Made by a program: the position numbers and the translations under genes. A stretch of 64,000 bases of DNA, taken from the NCBI GenBank assembly GCA_031216445.1, contig CM062202.1, positions 14,132,501 to 14,196,500 on the forward strand, written 5' to 3'. Every line of letters begins with the position of its first letter. The stretch's first letter is position 1. Of this stretch, positions 50,099 through 63,519 are shown in pieces. The notes under the pieces were generated by a model. That model saw only the letters and a program-made list of their open reading frames with translations. It was not told the DNA's origin and searched no databases. The stretch is from Lateolabrax maculatus. Its lineage: Eukaryota; Chordata; Actinopteri; Acropomatiformes; Lateolabracidae.

Positions 50099-51420
50099 CG
50101 TGTGTAGTCCCTGGTCAGATGTTTTAAATGGTACCCTAACAATAGCAAAACAGCATATCTTATAAATCTAATAAAAGTGAATCATAATGCAGTGAAGGAC
50201 AGGACTAGCAGACGACATGACCAGACAGACCACAAGATGGCAGCAGAGAAGACAACTAGTATCCTAATGGTAAGGTCAATTTTGGGCATTTATTTAAAGG
50301 AACTAAGGTGTGTGTTTTGAAACCACACTGTGACTATTATTCTCCTTTATCGATACTCCTAACTAATTCTAATGAGGTGTTCAGGAGAAATTAGTTTTAA
50401 GTTGTTGTACATATTTTTTTAGGGGAATGGCATACATGGTTGACTACAGCAAACTAGCTCTGTAAACCTCAAGGCCTAAATATGAGTTCATATCCTCAGA
50501 CCCATACTTCAGCCTACCTTGTTCAGTCCTTAAGAAGGGGTCATGTCTCACAGTCACAACCATAATCCCACCAAAGTAAACACACCCTTCTTATCACCTG
50601 TTTTTTTTCTGTTGTTTAAAGTAATTATATTATCTTTAAAAGCTTTTTGTGACAGTGTTTTGGTAAGCCCTCTAAAATCTTTTTTCCCATCTATTTTCTT
50701 TTCTTTTTCTGAGTCTCTAAGAGGATTATATACAAATAAATCAAATCCTAAATTACAAATGCTGTAGTTGAAAACCTTTTTTCCCCTGTGCAGTATCTGT
50801 CAGGGACTTTGGCCGTAATTAAATACAAACTCAGGGTTGCCTCAAGCAATAAAACATCAGTCATCACTTTTTCTTGTGAAAGCTTTTCACCTTATCACTT
50901 TACAGAAACACACACTCACACAGTAGGAGGATGATCTGGTTTGTCTACATTTTAGTCTTTGTGGTAGGCTTAATAATAGGGAATAATTCTTTTCCAAGTT
51001 ACACCCTTCTAGCTTATTTACAAGGCCATTCATCCTACTTTCTAATTGATTTGTTTCCCACAGATTTCCATTCTTTGCTCCTCCTTCTATGACACACTTT
51101 GTAGTTCCTGTCAGACATATTCAGGGATTATGATGGTATTTGGTTTATTTTGGGGTTAAACATCTTAAGACATGTCATGCCATTTCAAGAATTTGCGCAA
51201 TGTGTCTTGCTCAGTCCGACAACCAGTGATTATTCTTCCCACTACTACATCAAGTACCCATAGGTGTGACATAGTGTGTACGTTTAATAATTACTATTTT
51301 TATCTTTTACACCTGACACAGACAAAACAGTCAAGTTTTTCTGTAGATTATTGCTCCTGGTTGCTTACCTTATCTATCCCCTTCTAAACACATGGAAACA
51401 CACCCTGTACATGCAGGCCC
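50099..51420. other. slc46a1-slc13a2 spacer, no gene recognised
   Basis: AT-rich sequence with no supported coding region, RNA gene or clear repeat. Confidence 0.4.
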
Positions 51421-51427
51421 CTCACAA

Positions 51428-51586
51428 GTTAATTTTTAATTTTTTTTCAGGGTGACATAGTGTATATACCGCTATATATACAGAGACTTAGTCTGTTATT
51501 TTCTCTTAGATAGTACGGTTGTGTCACAAATATTTTTTTCCCTCTGACTCTTCAATACTTTGGAAGTCCATCACTCCTTGTGGATC
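51428..51586 (+). promoter_or_regulatory. slc13a2: Possible slc13a2 core promoter
   Basis: TATATATA at 51473-51480 lies about 107 bases before the ATG at 51587, leaving room for a start site near 51505 and an ~80-base leader. An HNF1-like GTTAATTTTTAAT (51428-51440) lies about 35 bases upstream; HNF1 drives many kidney and gut transporter genes. Both were matched by eye. Confidence 0.35.
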
Positions 51587-54500
51587 ATGGCTGGATTTCT
51601 TACATGTCTGTGGCGATATAGAAATTACATTGTGATAGTCCTGACACCTCTTTTACTTCTGCCTCTGCCGCTGATCATCCCGACAGCGGTAAGAACATGA
51701 ACATGTGCATGTGTGTTTTTCTGTCGTAGGATTTTAGATATCAGGCCTGCTGAATAGGGATGACTTGTCTAATTGCAGCATGTATATTAGTCAAAAGCTA
51801 TACATTACATAAATTAAGCCATGACTATAATACTTTAAGCCCTTAAGTGTTGCTGAACATGTATGTATGTCTATGTAGTTTTAGATATGCACTTCTGTTA
51901 TTGAGTTGCCTTGTTGTTATTTGAGATGTCATGTCAATTATCAGTACTACTCCCAAAAGATTTTCCACAAAGGCAGATGTTCACATGGTGCAGTTATCCA
52001 TCTGTAGAGGTCCTGATGGGAAGCCTTTGTGGAGATGGAGTAAACAAAATAACAACTTCCTGCACATTTAGGGGTCTGCCTGATAGCTGATCTGACTAAG
52101 ATTAGATGACGGGTCTGTCCTTGCAGGCCATTACCTCTCCTTGCAGGCCATTATAAGGAGACAGCTCCATATTGCTTAAAAGTTATACTAACAAAACTGA
52201 ATATCAGCCTTGTCACCAGTAATTCGGTTATATTAATGTGTATTGCAATGGGAACACATAATGAAAACATAAAATTATATAAGACATGCATTTTGCTACC
52301 ACTACTACAATTTTACCAATGTATACTTGGCTGCAACAATAGTTTTTAAGCTTAAAATCCAAGAGCAATGTGATTACTAGGAGTAAGCAGTGCAAAGGTC
52401 AAAGTGCCCTGACCGTCAGTAAAATAAAACTCTGTTATAAACATAACTATGCATGATACATAAGGGAAGTGGTAGTAAAGGTTGTTTTAGTGATAGAGGA
52501 TGATATTGGAGATAGGTGTTATATGACCACATCATATATAGAATTGTTTTTTGTAGAGACATAATTAGAAGTTAATGAGGCATATAAGGGAAGATACTGC
52601 TGTCCATGACTAGTAATGAAAGTGAATGAAAATATAATTCCATAACTGAAGAATCAGGCGAGAGAGGAGTAGAGGCTCATTAGCAATCTCAATGTGTGTG
52701 TGTGTGTGACTTGACAGTTCAATTCACTGGTGAGGTTGTATTAATACAATTTCACATAGAAATGAATTATTCCTGGTGTTTTGAATCAAACGAGAATCTC
52801 TCTCTGCCCTGCTCCTTGTTTTTTCCAAATTAATTTCTTCATTCCACAAAGTATATTTGAGAAATAGAGATAGAGTTCCAATAGTGCTGTATGCAAACAT
52901 GCAGCCAAAAGTTGTGAAACCACTGCAACAAAATAAGGTCACCTCTGATAATCAAAAAGGATCAAAGACATCAGTCTGGAAAGACATTCACTGCTTCACA
53001 TTATCTTCTTAGCAACATGTCCAGGAAAGGCCTCTGTCAGTATGTTTATTGTTTTTGTTCAGCTGTTCACTTTTTGTACAGCATAATAATACACTGCATA
53101 TGTCAACACAAAAAACTATGATAAATAATAATACACTTCCTTTGTATAGCACCTAACTTAACCAAGTTAATGAATATAAATAGAACATAAAAAACAATGT
53201 ATTTTTCTTATTCTTTGACTTTTATCATGTTATTAATGAAGAAAAAATAACGAAGAAGCCGTTATTTACAAGTCATTAGTTTATATTAATGGCATAGAGG
53301 GCATTAGACAGTAATTATCCCAAAACAAAAAAAGTCGGACAACTACACAGAGTTTAGTTTGTGTTACTAAGAAATTTTGTCAATTTTAAAGATGATCATT
53401 TTTAATGATGCTGCAAATGTGTCAATCGCTAAATTTCAGCAGTGAGCACACATTCCGATTTTCTTCAGAAATCACCTGTGTTTCTCTTTCTCAAGTAGCC
53501 ATCACTCCTAAACACGTCAAGTGCATCAGACCATTGTATTAATCATGTTAAATTAATCATAATCAGACTGTTTTAAGCATGTTGAGCAACACAGTCCTTG
53601 TCTGTCATTACAGGAGGCAAAATGTGGCTTTGTAATAATCCTCATGGCGCTGTACTGGTGTACAGAGTGTATCCCTCTGGCTGTGACCGCCCTGCTGCCT
53701 GTCATCCTCTTCCCCATGTTGGGCATCATGGAATCAAGCGAGGTATTTCCAACTGTATACACAAATCTTAATTAACCATTTCTTGCAATTAGTCTGACAG
53801 GGTCTTTTGCCTCTTTCCAAGGATCAAGGAATCTGTTTTTATGCTCCAACATGAGCCTATTTGGATTTCCTTACTCATTTTTCTTTCCTTTATCCAGGTT
53901 TGTATCCAGTACCTGAAAGACTCCAACATGCTCTTTATTGGCGGGTTGCTGGTGGCCATCGCCGTCGAGCACTGGAACCTGCACAAGAGGATCGCCCTTC
54001 AAGTGCTGCTTATTGTGGGGGTGAAGCCATCTCTGTAAGAACCTTTATTCTTTACATTCATGCACATACATACTGTGGCTACAATACAGAGTATGTGGAT
54101 ACCCCTGTCCTATAATGTTTGAGTAGCCACACACTTTTGGCCATATCATATATGTATTCATATCATTTGTCACTCAAATCCTCTCCAGCCTGATGATCGG
54201 TTTCATGGGCACCACAGCTTTTCTGTCCATGTGGATCAGCAACACGGCCTCCACAGCCATGATGCTGCCCATCGCCAACGCTGTGCTGCAGCAGCTGAGT
54301 GAAACAGAGGCCAACGCTGAAGAGAGGGATTATGGCCTGACCTCTGCAAAGGATGGTCAGGAAAACCAGGCATTCGAGATGGGTGACAACAAAGAAAGCA
54401 AAGACAAGGAGCTCAAACCAGAGGACCGCAGCATCAACATGGGTGGGGGTGTGTGACAGTCTTTTTTGTTCTTTTTAAACTCAACGTTTTACTGGTTTAG

Positions 54501-57500
54501 GACAGAATAAACTTTTTGGTTGTTGTTTTAATGCTGTTTTCCAGATGCAGATAAAGATGACAGCAAAGACAAGATGGAAATTAAGGAAAATGATGTTACT
54601 TCAAGTAGGTTTTTTTTTACTTTGTCTTTGAAGTAACAGCCTGGTTTAAAAATAATAATAAAAGGTTAAACAGAACATAGAAGTAGAGAGAAAAAAGTGC
54701 CATAGTACAGGCAAAATGTATTTATGCCGTGGTTTGAGATTTTAAATACAAATCTTAATCTTACAAAATGTGCCAGCTCTGTTTATACAGTTTTATTTGT
54801 CAAGTAATTGACCAGCAGTTTGGTTAAGTAGGTATGTCAAACATGGCATGGAGGACCAAGCAGTAAATTCATGTTACATACAAGACAACTGAGATGTCTT
54901 TTCAATGCTGAAGGCGTCAGCTCTGACCCTCCAGAGGTTTGTGACAGGAGTCCAGAAGCCAAGCAGCGCAGACTGAAGAGGGAGCAGAAGTATGTGAAGC
55001 TGATGAAAGGGATGAGCCTGAGTGTTTGTTACGCTGCCAGTATTGGCGGGACTGCCACTCTCACTGGAACCACACCCAATGTCATCCTGAAAGGCCAGAT
55101 TGATGAGTAAGAGCTGCCCATATGCAAATAAACACAAGGCAAGAACACATGATGAGTAAGAGCTGTGCTTATGCAAATAAACACACACATGCTTGTGAGC
55201 AAGCAGCTGTAGTATGTACAGTAGGTTAAAAGTGTACAACATTTGATTAACATTTGCAGGGGACAGTCTGGGTAATAACTAATGCATTTGTTTTCATTTC
55301 CACATATGTGTTTTACTAGATTAGCAGCAATGAAATTATTGAGCAAATGTTACACTTTATAAGTGTAGATAAGTGATAGCCAAAACATTCATTTCACAAG
55401 AGAGTCCAGCCAGGTGTTTGGGTTCTCCCGTTTTCCAATCTCAATGTTTTCTTTTAACAGACTCTTCCCAAACAATGGAGGCATAATCAACTTTGCAAGC
55501 TGGTTTGGCTTCTCATTCCCCAACATGGTACTAATGCTTGCCCTGTCTTGGTTGTGGCTTCAGTTTTTTTTCCTGGGCTTTGAGTAAGTTTCATGGAGTC
55601 ATTCTCTGTTCTGATATTTTTATGAATACTAGCAAAGTTGCCACATTATAAGTCATTATAAGTCATTATTATAAGTCATTTATTTTCACCTTGTGTCTCT
55701 GCAGCTTTAAAAAGTCTTTTGGATGTGGCATTAAGAAAGATGGTGACAGGGAGGCATACCAGGTAATCAGAAATGAGTACAAAAAGTTGGGCAGGATGAG
55801 CTTCGCTGAGGGCTGTGTGCTGGTTATCTTCATTTTGCTGGTTCTTCTGTGGTTTACCAGGGAGCCTGGGTTCATACCCGGCTGGGCCACTGTGCTCTTC
55901 AACAAAGACAAACCGTGAGTACAATAACGGGTTTATTACACAGCTTCTCATGTATCCTCAGTGAAAAAACGAAGAGTTAACAGTTAACCAGGGTATGGCC
56001 TATTTTTCATCACCGTGCGGGACTCATAACAGTAGCTTGAGTATTTACATAATGTTAATACATAAAATGCAGATATTGTAAATGTGTTTTCTCATCAGGT
56101 ACGTCACAGATGGCACTGTGGCCATATTAATGTCAACACTCTTCTTCTGCATCCCGTCCAATTTGCCCAAATGCTGCGGGATGTCCAATGATGGTAGGTC
56201 AGCGGGCATATTTTTGATAATTTTGTGTAACAGGCGCTTTGGTATACATATCTTATTATAAACAAGGTGTATAAACAAATGGACTGTGCAGCTTTTTTCA
56301 TAAGATTGTGGTGCCCATTTTGAGTAGTATGTCTCCATTTTCATGTTTATGCTGTCATTTGTTGAGCAACATTGATTTAAATTGAAATGAAAAATACATA
56401 AATCAGCATGTTTTAAGAGGAATAGGACTACATATGTTAAAGCAAGAAGGCAGGAACTCTTTTTGATCTCCTTTTGGCTCCATTTGTGCACGTCTGGACA
56501 GCACAACGAGAAGTCTTCATTCACTGTTGCATCACATTTTATGTTTGCAGCATGTTGCGGCAAGTCTGTCACTTGAAGATAGGAGTGCAGTCGTATAACC
56601 ACCACATTAGTCCTCTCTATCTGTGTACTATAACAGACACAGTCAATAACTTGCCTGTAACAACTCATCTCGCTGATTCATTGCTTTCAAATAAACGTTA
56701 TCCCAACTGCTTCCTGAGTTGTAGCCTGATAGCACCAAGGTCAAGCCTGTGCAATAGTTCATGCTGTGCTTGTTCTTAGACAAATCACTTTTCTATCAAT
56801 GAATAGTTTTTTCTCCCTTGGTAACTTAAGTTAAGCGTGTCCTGCTCCTGCCTATAAGCATCAAGGTCTTTGGTACTCCTCAAAAAGTGGAAAAACTGTG
56901 TTTTGTACACAGAAGAGTGACATAATGATTAACACACACTTAGTTTAAAAGGTATGATTCAGACTTTGAGGTGTTATACTCCTTTTTCTCACCTTGGAAA
57001 TGACAAATTGATGATGAAAAATTTGTTTAAAAGTATGAATCCAGTTACAACAACAAATGTTAAATATTATTTTGATAGCTTACCAGTTTATCACATTTTC
57101 TCTTATCTTTATGGAGTTTATATATGGTCCCAGCAACTTATCTGTAGATAAGTTATGTGTAGTAAGGCTGGATATATAATTTTATCTTCAGCTGAAAAGG
57201 TGTAAAGATTTCATCCTTTTTTTTTTTTTTTTACTAATAGGAGCCCCTGCTGAAGCCCCTTCACCTCTGCTTAGTTGGGACGTCGTCCATGAAAAGATGC
57301 CTTGGAACATCCTTTTACTTCTGGGAGGAGGTTTTGCATTGGCCCACGGAAGTGAGGTAATGCAGTTGATCATCAAGTCCACCTTTCACTGAACACAATT
57401 CTTTCTATAAATGTTTCGACACTGATATGTGCTTTCCCATTAAATCTTAAAGAAATCTGGACTTTCTGTGTGGCTGGGAGAAAGTCTCATACCGCTGCAG

Positions 57501-59427
57501 AGCATCCCTCCTTTTGCCATCTCCATTTTGTTGTGTCTGCTAGTGGCCATGTTCACCGAATGTTCCAGCAACACTGCTACCACCACTCTCTTTTTGCCAA
57601 TACTGGCATCTATGGTGAGACAGAACACAATACTTTTTACATCTTTACTGGAATAGTTTGAGATTTTGGGGAAAATACTCATTCATAGACAACAGCCTGA
57701 ACACAATGATTCCTTGAGTGTTTTTGGACAGATAAACTATTGTTTCTATTGTATTTAACTCTCTTAATCTCATAGATATCCAGTACATAAAACTATATAG
57801 TATTAAAGAATACCTGAAAAACATTCCTGAAGAAAGGGGGCTGTACTAAAATACTGTCTGCCTTTTATTTCATTAATAATTTGTGACAGGAAATTCTAAT
57901 CTCTTCTATTCAACACCTATTTCATGGTCTTTCAGTCTGATGATATGTTATCTATGAAAGCATTTATATATTTGTGTAAAAATAAAACATAGAGATATCT
58001 GAACTTTTTATTGCTTGAAGTTGCGGAGAGTTGTCTGCTGTAGTTGTTGGTTTAACAGCACCTTAATGGACCATGTGTAACAACTGTGTCCTTAATGTCA
58101 ACCAGATGTGTTGTTTGAAAAACCATCCATAGCACCCCCCACCACGAGGTCCTGAAAGATTTTAACTTGCCTGTTTAGCATGTGTGTGATTGTCCTTTTG
58201 ATTTTTTATCCAGGCCACCGCCATCAAGATACACCCACTGTACGTCATGTTTCCCTGCACCATCTCTGCCTCGCTGGCTTTCATGCTGCCCGTAGCCACT
58301 CCACCCAACGCCATCGCCTTCTCTTATGGCAACCTTAAAGTCATGGACATGGTAAGACCTTTCGGAAAAGATGGACACCCTGTAAGTGAGCGTGATCACG
58401 TGCAAGTCAGTTCAAGTTTATTTATAAAGCACATTTTAAAACAACAGAAGTTGACCAATGTGCTGTACAGTGTTAAAAGCCAAAGAACAATAATAACATG
58501 AGAAAATGAATCAAACATAGTAGGGCCAGGCCATTAAGACCTTTAAAAACAAACGGGAGGATCTTGAATTTGATTCTGTTCTGGAAGCCAGTGCATGGCA
58601 ACCAGGATGTGGGTGATGTGGGTACTTGTACTGGTTCCAGTCAGCAGCCTACTAGTAGCGTTCTGAACAAGTTGCAGGTCGATGATGCCAGAGTAGAGAT
58701 GCAGTAGTCGATCTGTGACGATATGAAGGCATGGAAGACTGTTTCCAGGTCTGCGCGGGAGAGGAAATGTTTTAATTTGGCTATGAATCAGAACTAAAAG
58801 AAGCTGGACTTGACAACTGTTTTTATCTGTTTAACACATTTTATGGCTTAAGATAAAACCAAGGTTGGTAGCACGGGGCTTCAGGTAAGGGCACAGTTGG
58901 GCTAGGTTATTAGTGAATAGTTTTATGGAGTCCAGGGGCCAAAGAGCACCACCTCTGATTTATCATCGTTGAGCTGCAGGAAATTGAGAGCCATCCAGCT
59001 TTGCGTGTTGCAGTGTTTTGGTAAAGGCTCATATCCAGTTTTCAGATAAGCGGCTTATATTAATCCTTGTATCTGATCATTATTATCTATTTGCATACAC
59101 ATAATATCCTGAATATTACCATGGAAACTGAGCTCAGGCAGCCCGAGCAGCAAATGCAATGTATACATGCCTCAGTATCTCGACAAATTGATATTAATAT
59201 TATTGGCTTGGTATAAGACCAAGTCTTTGTTGGCAAAACACTGTATTGATTTAGACCAGGGTAAGGTTTATGTTGTATTATTTTTCTGGTTGTTTCAGGC
59301 CAAAGCTGGATTCATTCTGAACTTTCTCGGAGTCATAACCATCAACATTGCCATTAACACGTGGGGCGTGGCCATGTTCCAGCTGAATACCTTTCCCAGC
59401 TGGGCTAATGTCACCAACACTCCTTGA
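51587..59427 (+). CDS. slc13a2: Na+/dicarboxylate cotransporter of the SLC13 family, 13 exons, 617 aa
   Basis: NaDC-type DASS transporter that moves citrate-cycle dicarboxylates with Na+ across renal and intestinal brush borders (family knowledge). Exons: 51587-51688, 53614-53742, 53898-54034, 54189-54448, 54545-54604, 54914-55106, 55461-55583, 55705-55914, 56099-56193, 57241-57356, 57453-57614, 58214-58351, 59299-59427 (stop TGA). It keeps CTECIPLAVTALLP, DSNMLFIGGLLVAIAVEHWNLHKRIAL (shown here in shortened form: IAVEHWNLHKR), both SNT substrate/Na+ motifs (S140-N141-T142 and S514-N515-T516), the family signature VATPPNAIAFS, and a C-terminal glycosylation site (N612-V-T). A charged Lys/Glu/Asp loop (about residues 155-240) is encoded partly by a 60-base exon. 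The exon 4 donor is ambiguous (54442 or 54448, both in frame), and the exon 6 acceptor at 54914 is weak. Its place beside slc46a1 and sarm1 favours slc13a2 over slc13a3 or slc13a5. Confidence 0.9.
54068..54160. mobile_element. Short MITE-like repeat fragment in slc13a2 intron 3
   Basis: The ends GTATGTGGATACCCCTGTCC and ACACTTTTGGCCATAT resemble a small DNA-transposon-derived repeat common in teleosts (recalled, not searched). It lies directly before the exon at 54189. Confidence 0.45.
55101..55184 (+). repeat. ~49-base tandem duplication spanning the slc13a2 exon 6 donor
   Basis: The text TGATGAGTAAGAGCTG then TATGCAAATAAACACA occurs at 55101 and again at 55150. The first copy holds the real exon end and GTAAG donor (exon ends 55106); the second repeats both inside the intron. 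Confidence 0.9.
58405..59015 (-). mobile_element. Decayed non-LTR retrotransposon (LINE) 3' fragment in slc13a2 intron 12
   Basis: Read on the minus strand, this gives broken reverse-transcriptase C-terminal text: LNFLQLNDDKSEVVLFGP, then SFFQLRLIAKLKPFLSRADL, then DYCISTLAS and, further on, FKILPFVFKGLNGLA, with stops and frame changes between. This is the end of an L2/CR1/Rex-like element. It lies antisense to slc13a2 and is not functional. Confidence 0.7.
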
Positions 59428-59925
59428 ATATAAACTCAGGGAAGTGGAAACAGGGGAGAAACTGGGGGGAGTTGAACTTATTGATCAGGATTCCACCACT
59501 GGTGCTCCCCTGCATACTGTAGCCAGTACAGCCTGACGTCCACGAGGCCCGTCCTGGAGTGCTGCCACAGGTTCTTCTATGCAGCTTTCAGTCTTATATC
59601 CTGCCTCATATTGTGATGTTCTTCAGAAACCAGCTGGTCTGACTGGAAACACTGGAGCAACCTTTGGTGATGTTTTGGGTGAACTGGGTGTAGTTAATTT
59701 AGATGAATCATCTTCTGGACAGTTAACTGAGCAGATCAGAAGTTAATGCTTTTAAAGTCAACGATATCATTTATATCTAAGATTAACACCTACAAGAGTT
59801 GATATTTAAAACAAGTGTTTATGCAAGCAGATGCCAGTCTGTATTGCAGTGAGAAGTATATTGTGGTTATTGTGAGTTCTCATTGCATCTGTAATAAACA
59901 GTGTTACATACATGTAATAAACTAG
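59428..59925 (+). other. slc13a2: slc13a2 3' UTR with poly(A) signals
   Basis: AATAAA hexamers lie at 59893-59898 and 59916-59921, so the transcript probably ends near 59935. Confidence 0.6.
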
Positions 59926-61734
59926 TTTAACCAACATAAAAAACACAAATGATTTTCTTTTACCATTTGCATACGAATGTATCATCGTAAACTATGTTAA
60001 TACTGTTTTGGGCAGGTACATGAAGTGTTCTTGTTGTTACAAGTGTAACCATCATTCTCACAATAAGGAACAATAATAATCCCAACTTTCTCAGTTGGAT
60101 CCTTAGAGTGAATTATACACACTGTACTACTGTTTTGAAAATACTGTAGTGACTCAGACTACTTAGTGTTGTATTTTAATGACAGAATATTCAGATTCAA
60201 AGAAAATAACTCTTTGGAATAGAGATGCTGCAGGTTCAAGGGTTCGCTGTAGTTTTTGACTGAGACTGTTAAATTTCATGATGGGCTCAAATCTCATTGC
60301 CATCCATAGGATTAGGACCACTGGGTCCCCAATTGATTTAAAGAGAGCCAAGAGGATAGAAGGCAAATCCCTTCAAAGGGTCAATGTGGGAGAAATCACT
60401 TAGAGGAAACTGATGGAAAACATTTCATTGAACTCCTTGGCAGGGGTCCGTATATCTGCTGTATGTGAAGGCCCGGAGCAAAAGGGATTTTAATATGGTG
60501 AAACTACAGTACATAGGTCAAAAGAGTAAGCAGTTTTGGAATCAAAAGCATTTTTGTTTAATCTAGTGTGCATTCTTCTGCTAAAGACTGAAAGACAGCA
60601 TCATTCAAAGGAAAGAATATCACTCTTTCGGGTTAAATTGGTATGGAAGTTCATGGAGCTGTGATGGATGTCTGTTTTCAGAGGTAAGACAACATCTTTA
60701 TGTCATGATATCTCATGTTTCGTCTTATTCTGATTATTTTTGGTCTTTTTCCAATCATAATGTAAGCCTGTCCTGTCCCAGTTTGTGTTTTGTGACTTTT
60801 AAATAGTCAAAAGGTGAGCAGGATGTATATTGCTGCAGGGCATTTTCTGCTCGAAAGCTAAGGTTAGTATTTGGTGTCAGTCTTCGGTTATAGACCATGT
60901 GCAAGAACTGTTTTTGGTGAGATGTGAATCAATATGATGCATAATCATCTTGACTGTACTAAGCATTTCTGAACCTGTGTTTTAATAAGATTAAATGGTA
61001 ATTGTGAATATAACATACCAAGAAGGCACTTGCGGAGACAGCTGCACATTTTTTTATGAAATATCCCTGGGACAGGCAGAGTAATTGCTAAATTTATATA
61101 ACCTCACCCTTAGCCAAAAAGTGAAGTCAGTGATAAATCTCGCTGCCTCTCAATTTTCAAAAGAAACTAAAAAAACACATAAATCACAGTTTTCTGATGA
61201 CATAAAATATGGAATTAGATTTAAATTTACTTCATCTTAGACTCATATTCTGATTTATGGATAATTTTAATAGAGAAAATTGAATTAGAATGAAAATAAC
61301 AAACAATTCAATTGGACTGCAGTGACAAGTTGCTTCATACTTGTAAATGACCGAGATAAGACAAGTTAAGGTGCGGCTCGTCTAAGAGACCGCAATACAC
61401 ATCCTTGAACAGATGAAGGAAACAAACACACTCTTAGGGCAGGGCCCATGCTGCTGCATTGCTAAATTCTTAAAGGAAAAATCCACCCAAAGATATTATC
61501 GAACTGATACATCTGTGATGTTTAATGTAGTCCAGGAGCCATGTCATGCAGGAATGAGGTGTGTAACTTTCAACTATGAAGTTTGATGAGGTGCAGTTTA
61601 AAGTTTAAGATACATAATCTCATTGTTGGAGGTTCGATTCTATCTGGGGACATTGTTGCATTCCAATGCCTCTTTCTGAACATTTCCTGTCTGTCTTTAC
61701 TGTCTGCTGTCAATGAAGGTTCAAGTTCATAAGC

Positions 61735-61940
61735 TTAGTTGCCAATTTATAAGGCACACCTAGCTCAAACTAATACAGTCTAATACAACAGTCCTTCAAT
61801 AAATCCTACCTTCAGGAAGGTTCTAATGCTCAGTTTGTGTTGACTGTTTTATAGACTATTATTTTCAGTCTTATTGCTTGTGAATTACTGGATAATTTAC
61901 ATCTTCAGGTCCTTCAAGTATTCAACTGAAACAACGTGAG
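61735..61940. repeat. Possible dispersed teleost repeat
   Basis: AAGGCACACCTAGCTCAAAC, CTAATACAACAGTCCTTCAA and GGAAGGTTCTAATGCTCAGT follow the wording of a non-coding repeat that I recall from other fish. There is no second copy in the window to confirm it. Confidence 0.4.
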
Positions 61941-63483
61941 AAGGAAAAATCACTCTTAGCCACTGGTATAGCCGAATAGCACCGCTTCAATGTACCAAGA
62001 TAATGGTGTGTAGGTTAATATCATTTCATCTCCTCTATTGATCCATCCTTTTTCATCTGTTTATCAGGGCCTGGGTCGTGGTGGCAGCAGGCTAAACTAG
62101 GTAGCTCATGTGTCCCCTTCTCCCTTGCCAATTCAATGGCACTACTTTGTTGCGTTGACATTGCAATTGTTCAAGCACAACTGTAACATGTGAGTGCCGC
62201 GCGTACGCTGGACTCTCTCAAGCACATTGCAGGTCCGGCCCCATCTCAGTGATCAGTGATGTAGCAGCAGCTGTGACATCAGGGTCCGAGAAACAACACG
62301 CTTAAAAGTTTCAACCCACAGAGAGCAGACCGTGTGACTTATATGACAGGATTTCAAAAATAGTTTTAACTAATGGTCAACAATATACTGACGATTGCAG
62401 TGGTATAACAGGGTGAATACCATTTTCTAGCTCTGCAAAACATGATATGCAACTGAGGACACCGGAGCACCGGGGCAATTCTTTTCCCAGAATACAATGA
62501 GACTCTCACTGAAGTGCCTCCTGGAATCTGTTCCCACATTACACCCTCCTCAAGAACTCCATCTCTGGCAGAAAGAGCCTTCAGCAGTAGTTTCCCTCTG
62601 CAGAGGCCTTGCACTGTAACACAAGAGTTTATTCAATCTGTAATTAATCCTCTCTGTCATTCTGCCTCACCCTCTCACTGAGGACAGGGTTTGTGTAAGG
62701 TAGGCTATAGCTACGAGCTAAGGCTGTTACTGTTCCTGGTTCATTGGGAGGATAGGATAGGAATCTACCTGTATTGACATACCTCTACTCCCTCTCCCTT
62801 GCTCACTTTCTCCTTTACTTCTCTACCTCCCTTACTCTGTGAGCCTCATACTGTCACTGTAGAAGTTTCAGTGAGGATCTCAAGTTGAAATTTCTCAAGA
62901 AAAAAGAAAACGCTTGCAAAGATCCCCCCCCACGGAGCATCTTAAAACTCACGTAGGAGCTGCCCGAAGGTTCTGAGGTTAGTTTGACTTCACATCATGC
63001 AGACCACAACAGCCTGATCGGTGGGGTATGTCCATTAGTTGTAACATTAACGCCTATCGGTTGCATCAGAAACTGACATTTCCAGACTGACTGCTTCTCT
63101 TTACTGGAGATTAACCTCAGTTCAGTTTGCTCCAGCTGTAACTTTGCATGTGCTTTGGATGATCCGGCCTGTGTTTACTAGTGCACATGTTTGTTTGAAT
63201 CCGCAACAGTTAAGTGGAACTAGATCACATTCAAGACAGCCTTTAATACGGGCGAGCTCAGAAACCAGGGCACGGTGCCTGCTCTCTGCTGCTGGCTGTG
63301 ATCAGTAGTGTATCTTATGTCTCATTCAGACAAGTAACCATTCAGTCAGGCAAAGAAAGACTGATGGAAAGAGGAAGAGAGCGCTGCCAGCTGCCAATGA
63401 CTGCACCACTAGATCTTTTGGAACCTGTTGGAGCAGGTTTTTCTTTCTGTATATCTTATTGCTGGGCTAGCTTGGACGAGTGC

Positions 63484-63486
<3 letters not shown>

Positions 63487-63519
<33 letters not shown>
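63487..63519 (+). repeat. (CA)16 microsatellite
   Basis: Uninterrupted ACACAC run. Confidence 0.95.

Noticed and set aside
49934..50107. Tyr/Val/Ile/Cys repeat peptides in the TATATG block
   Set aside because: These are microsatellite translation only.
56045..56668. 207-codon open frame on the minus strand over slc13a2 exon 9 and intron 9
   Set aside because: It runs antisense across a real exon, then through AT-rich intron, with no domain or family likeness. Chance openness is the simpler explanation.
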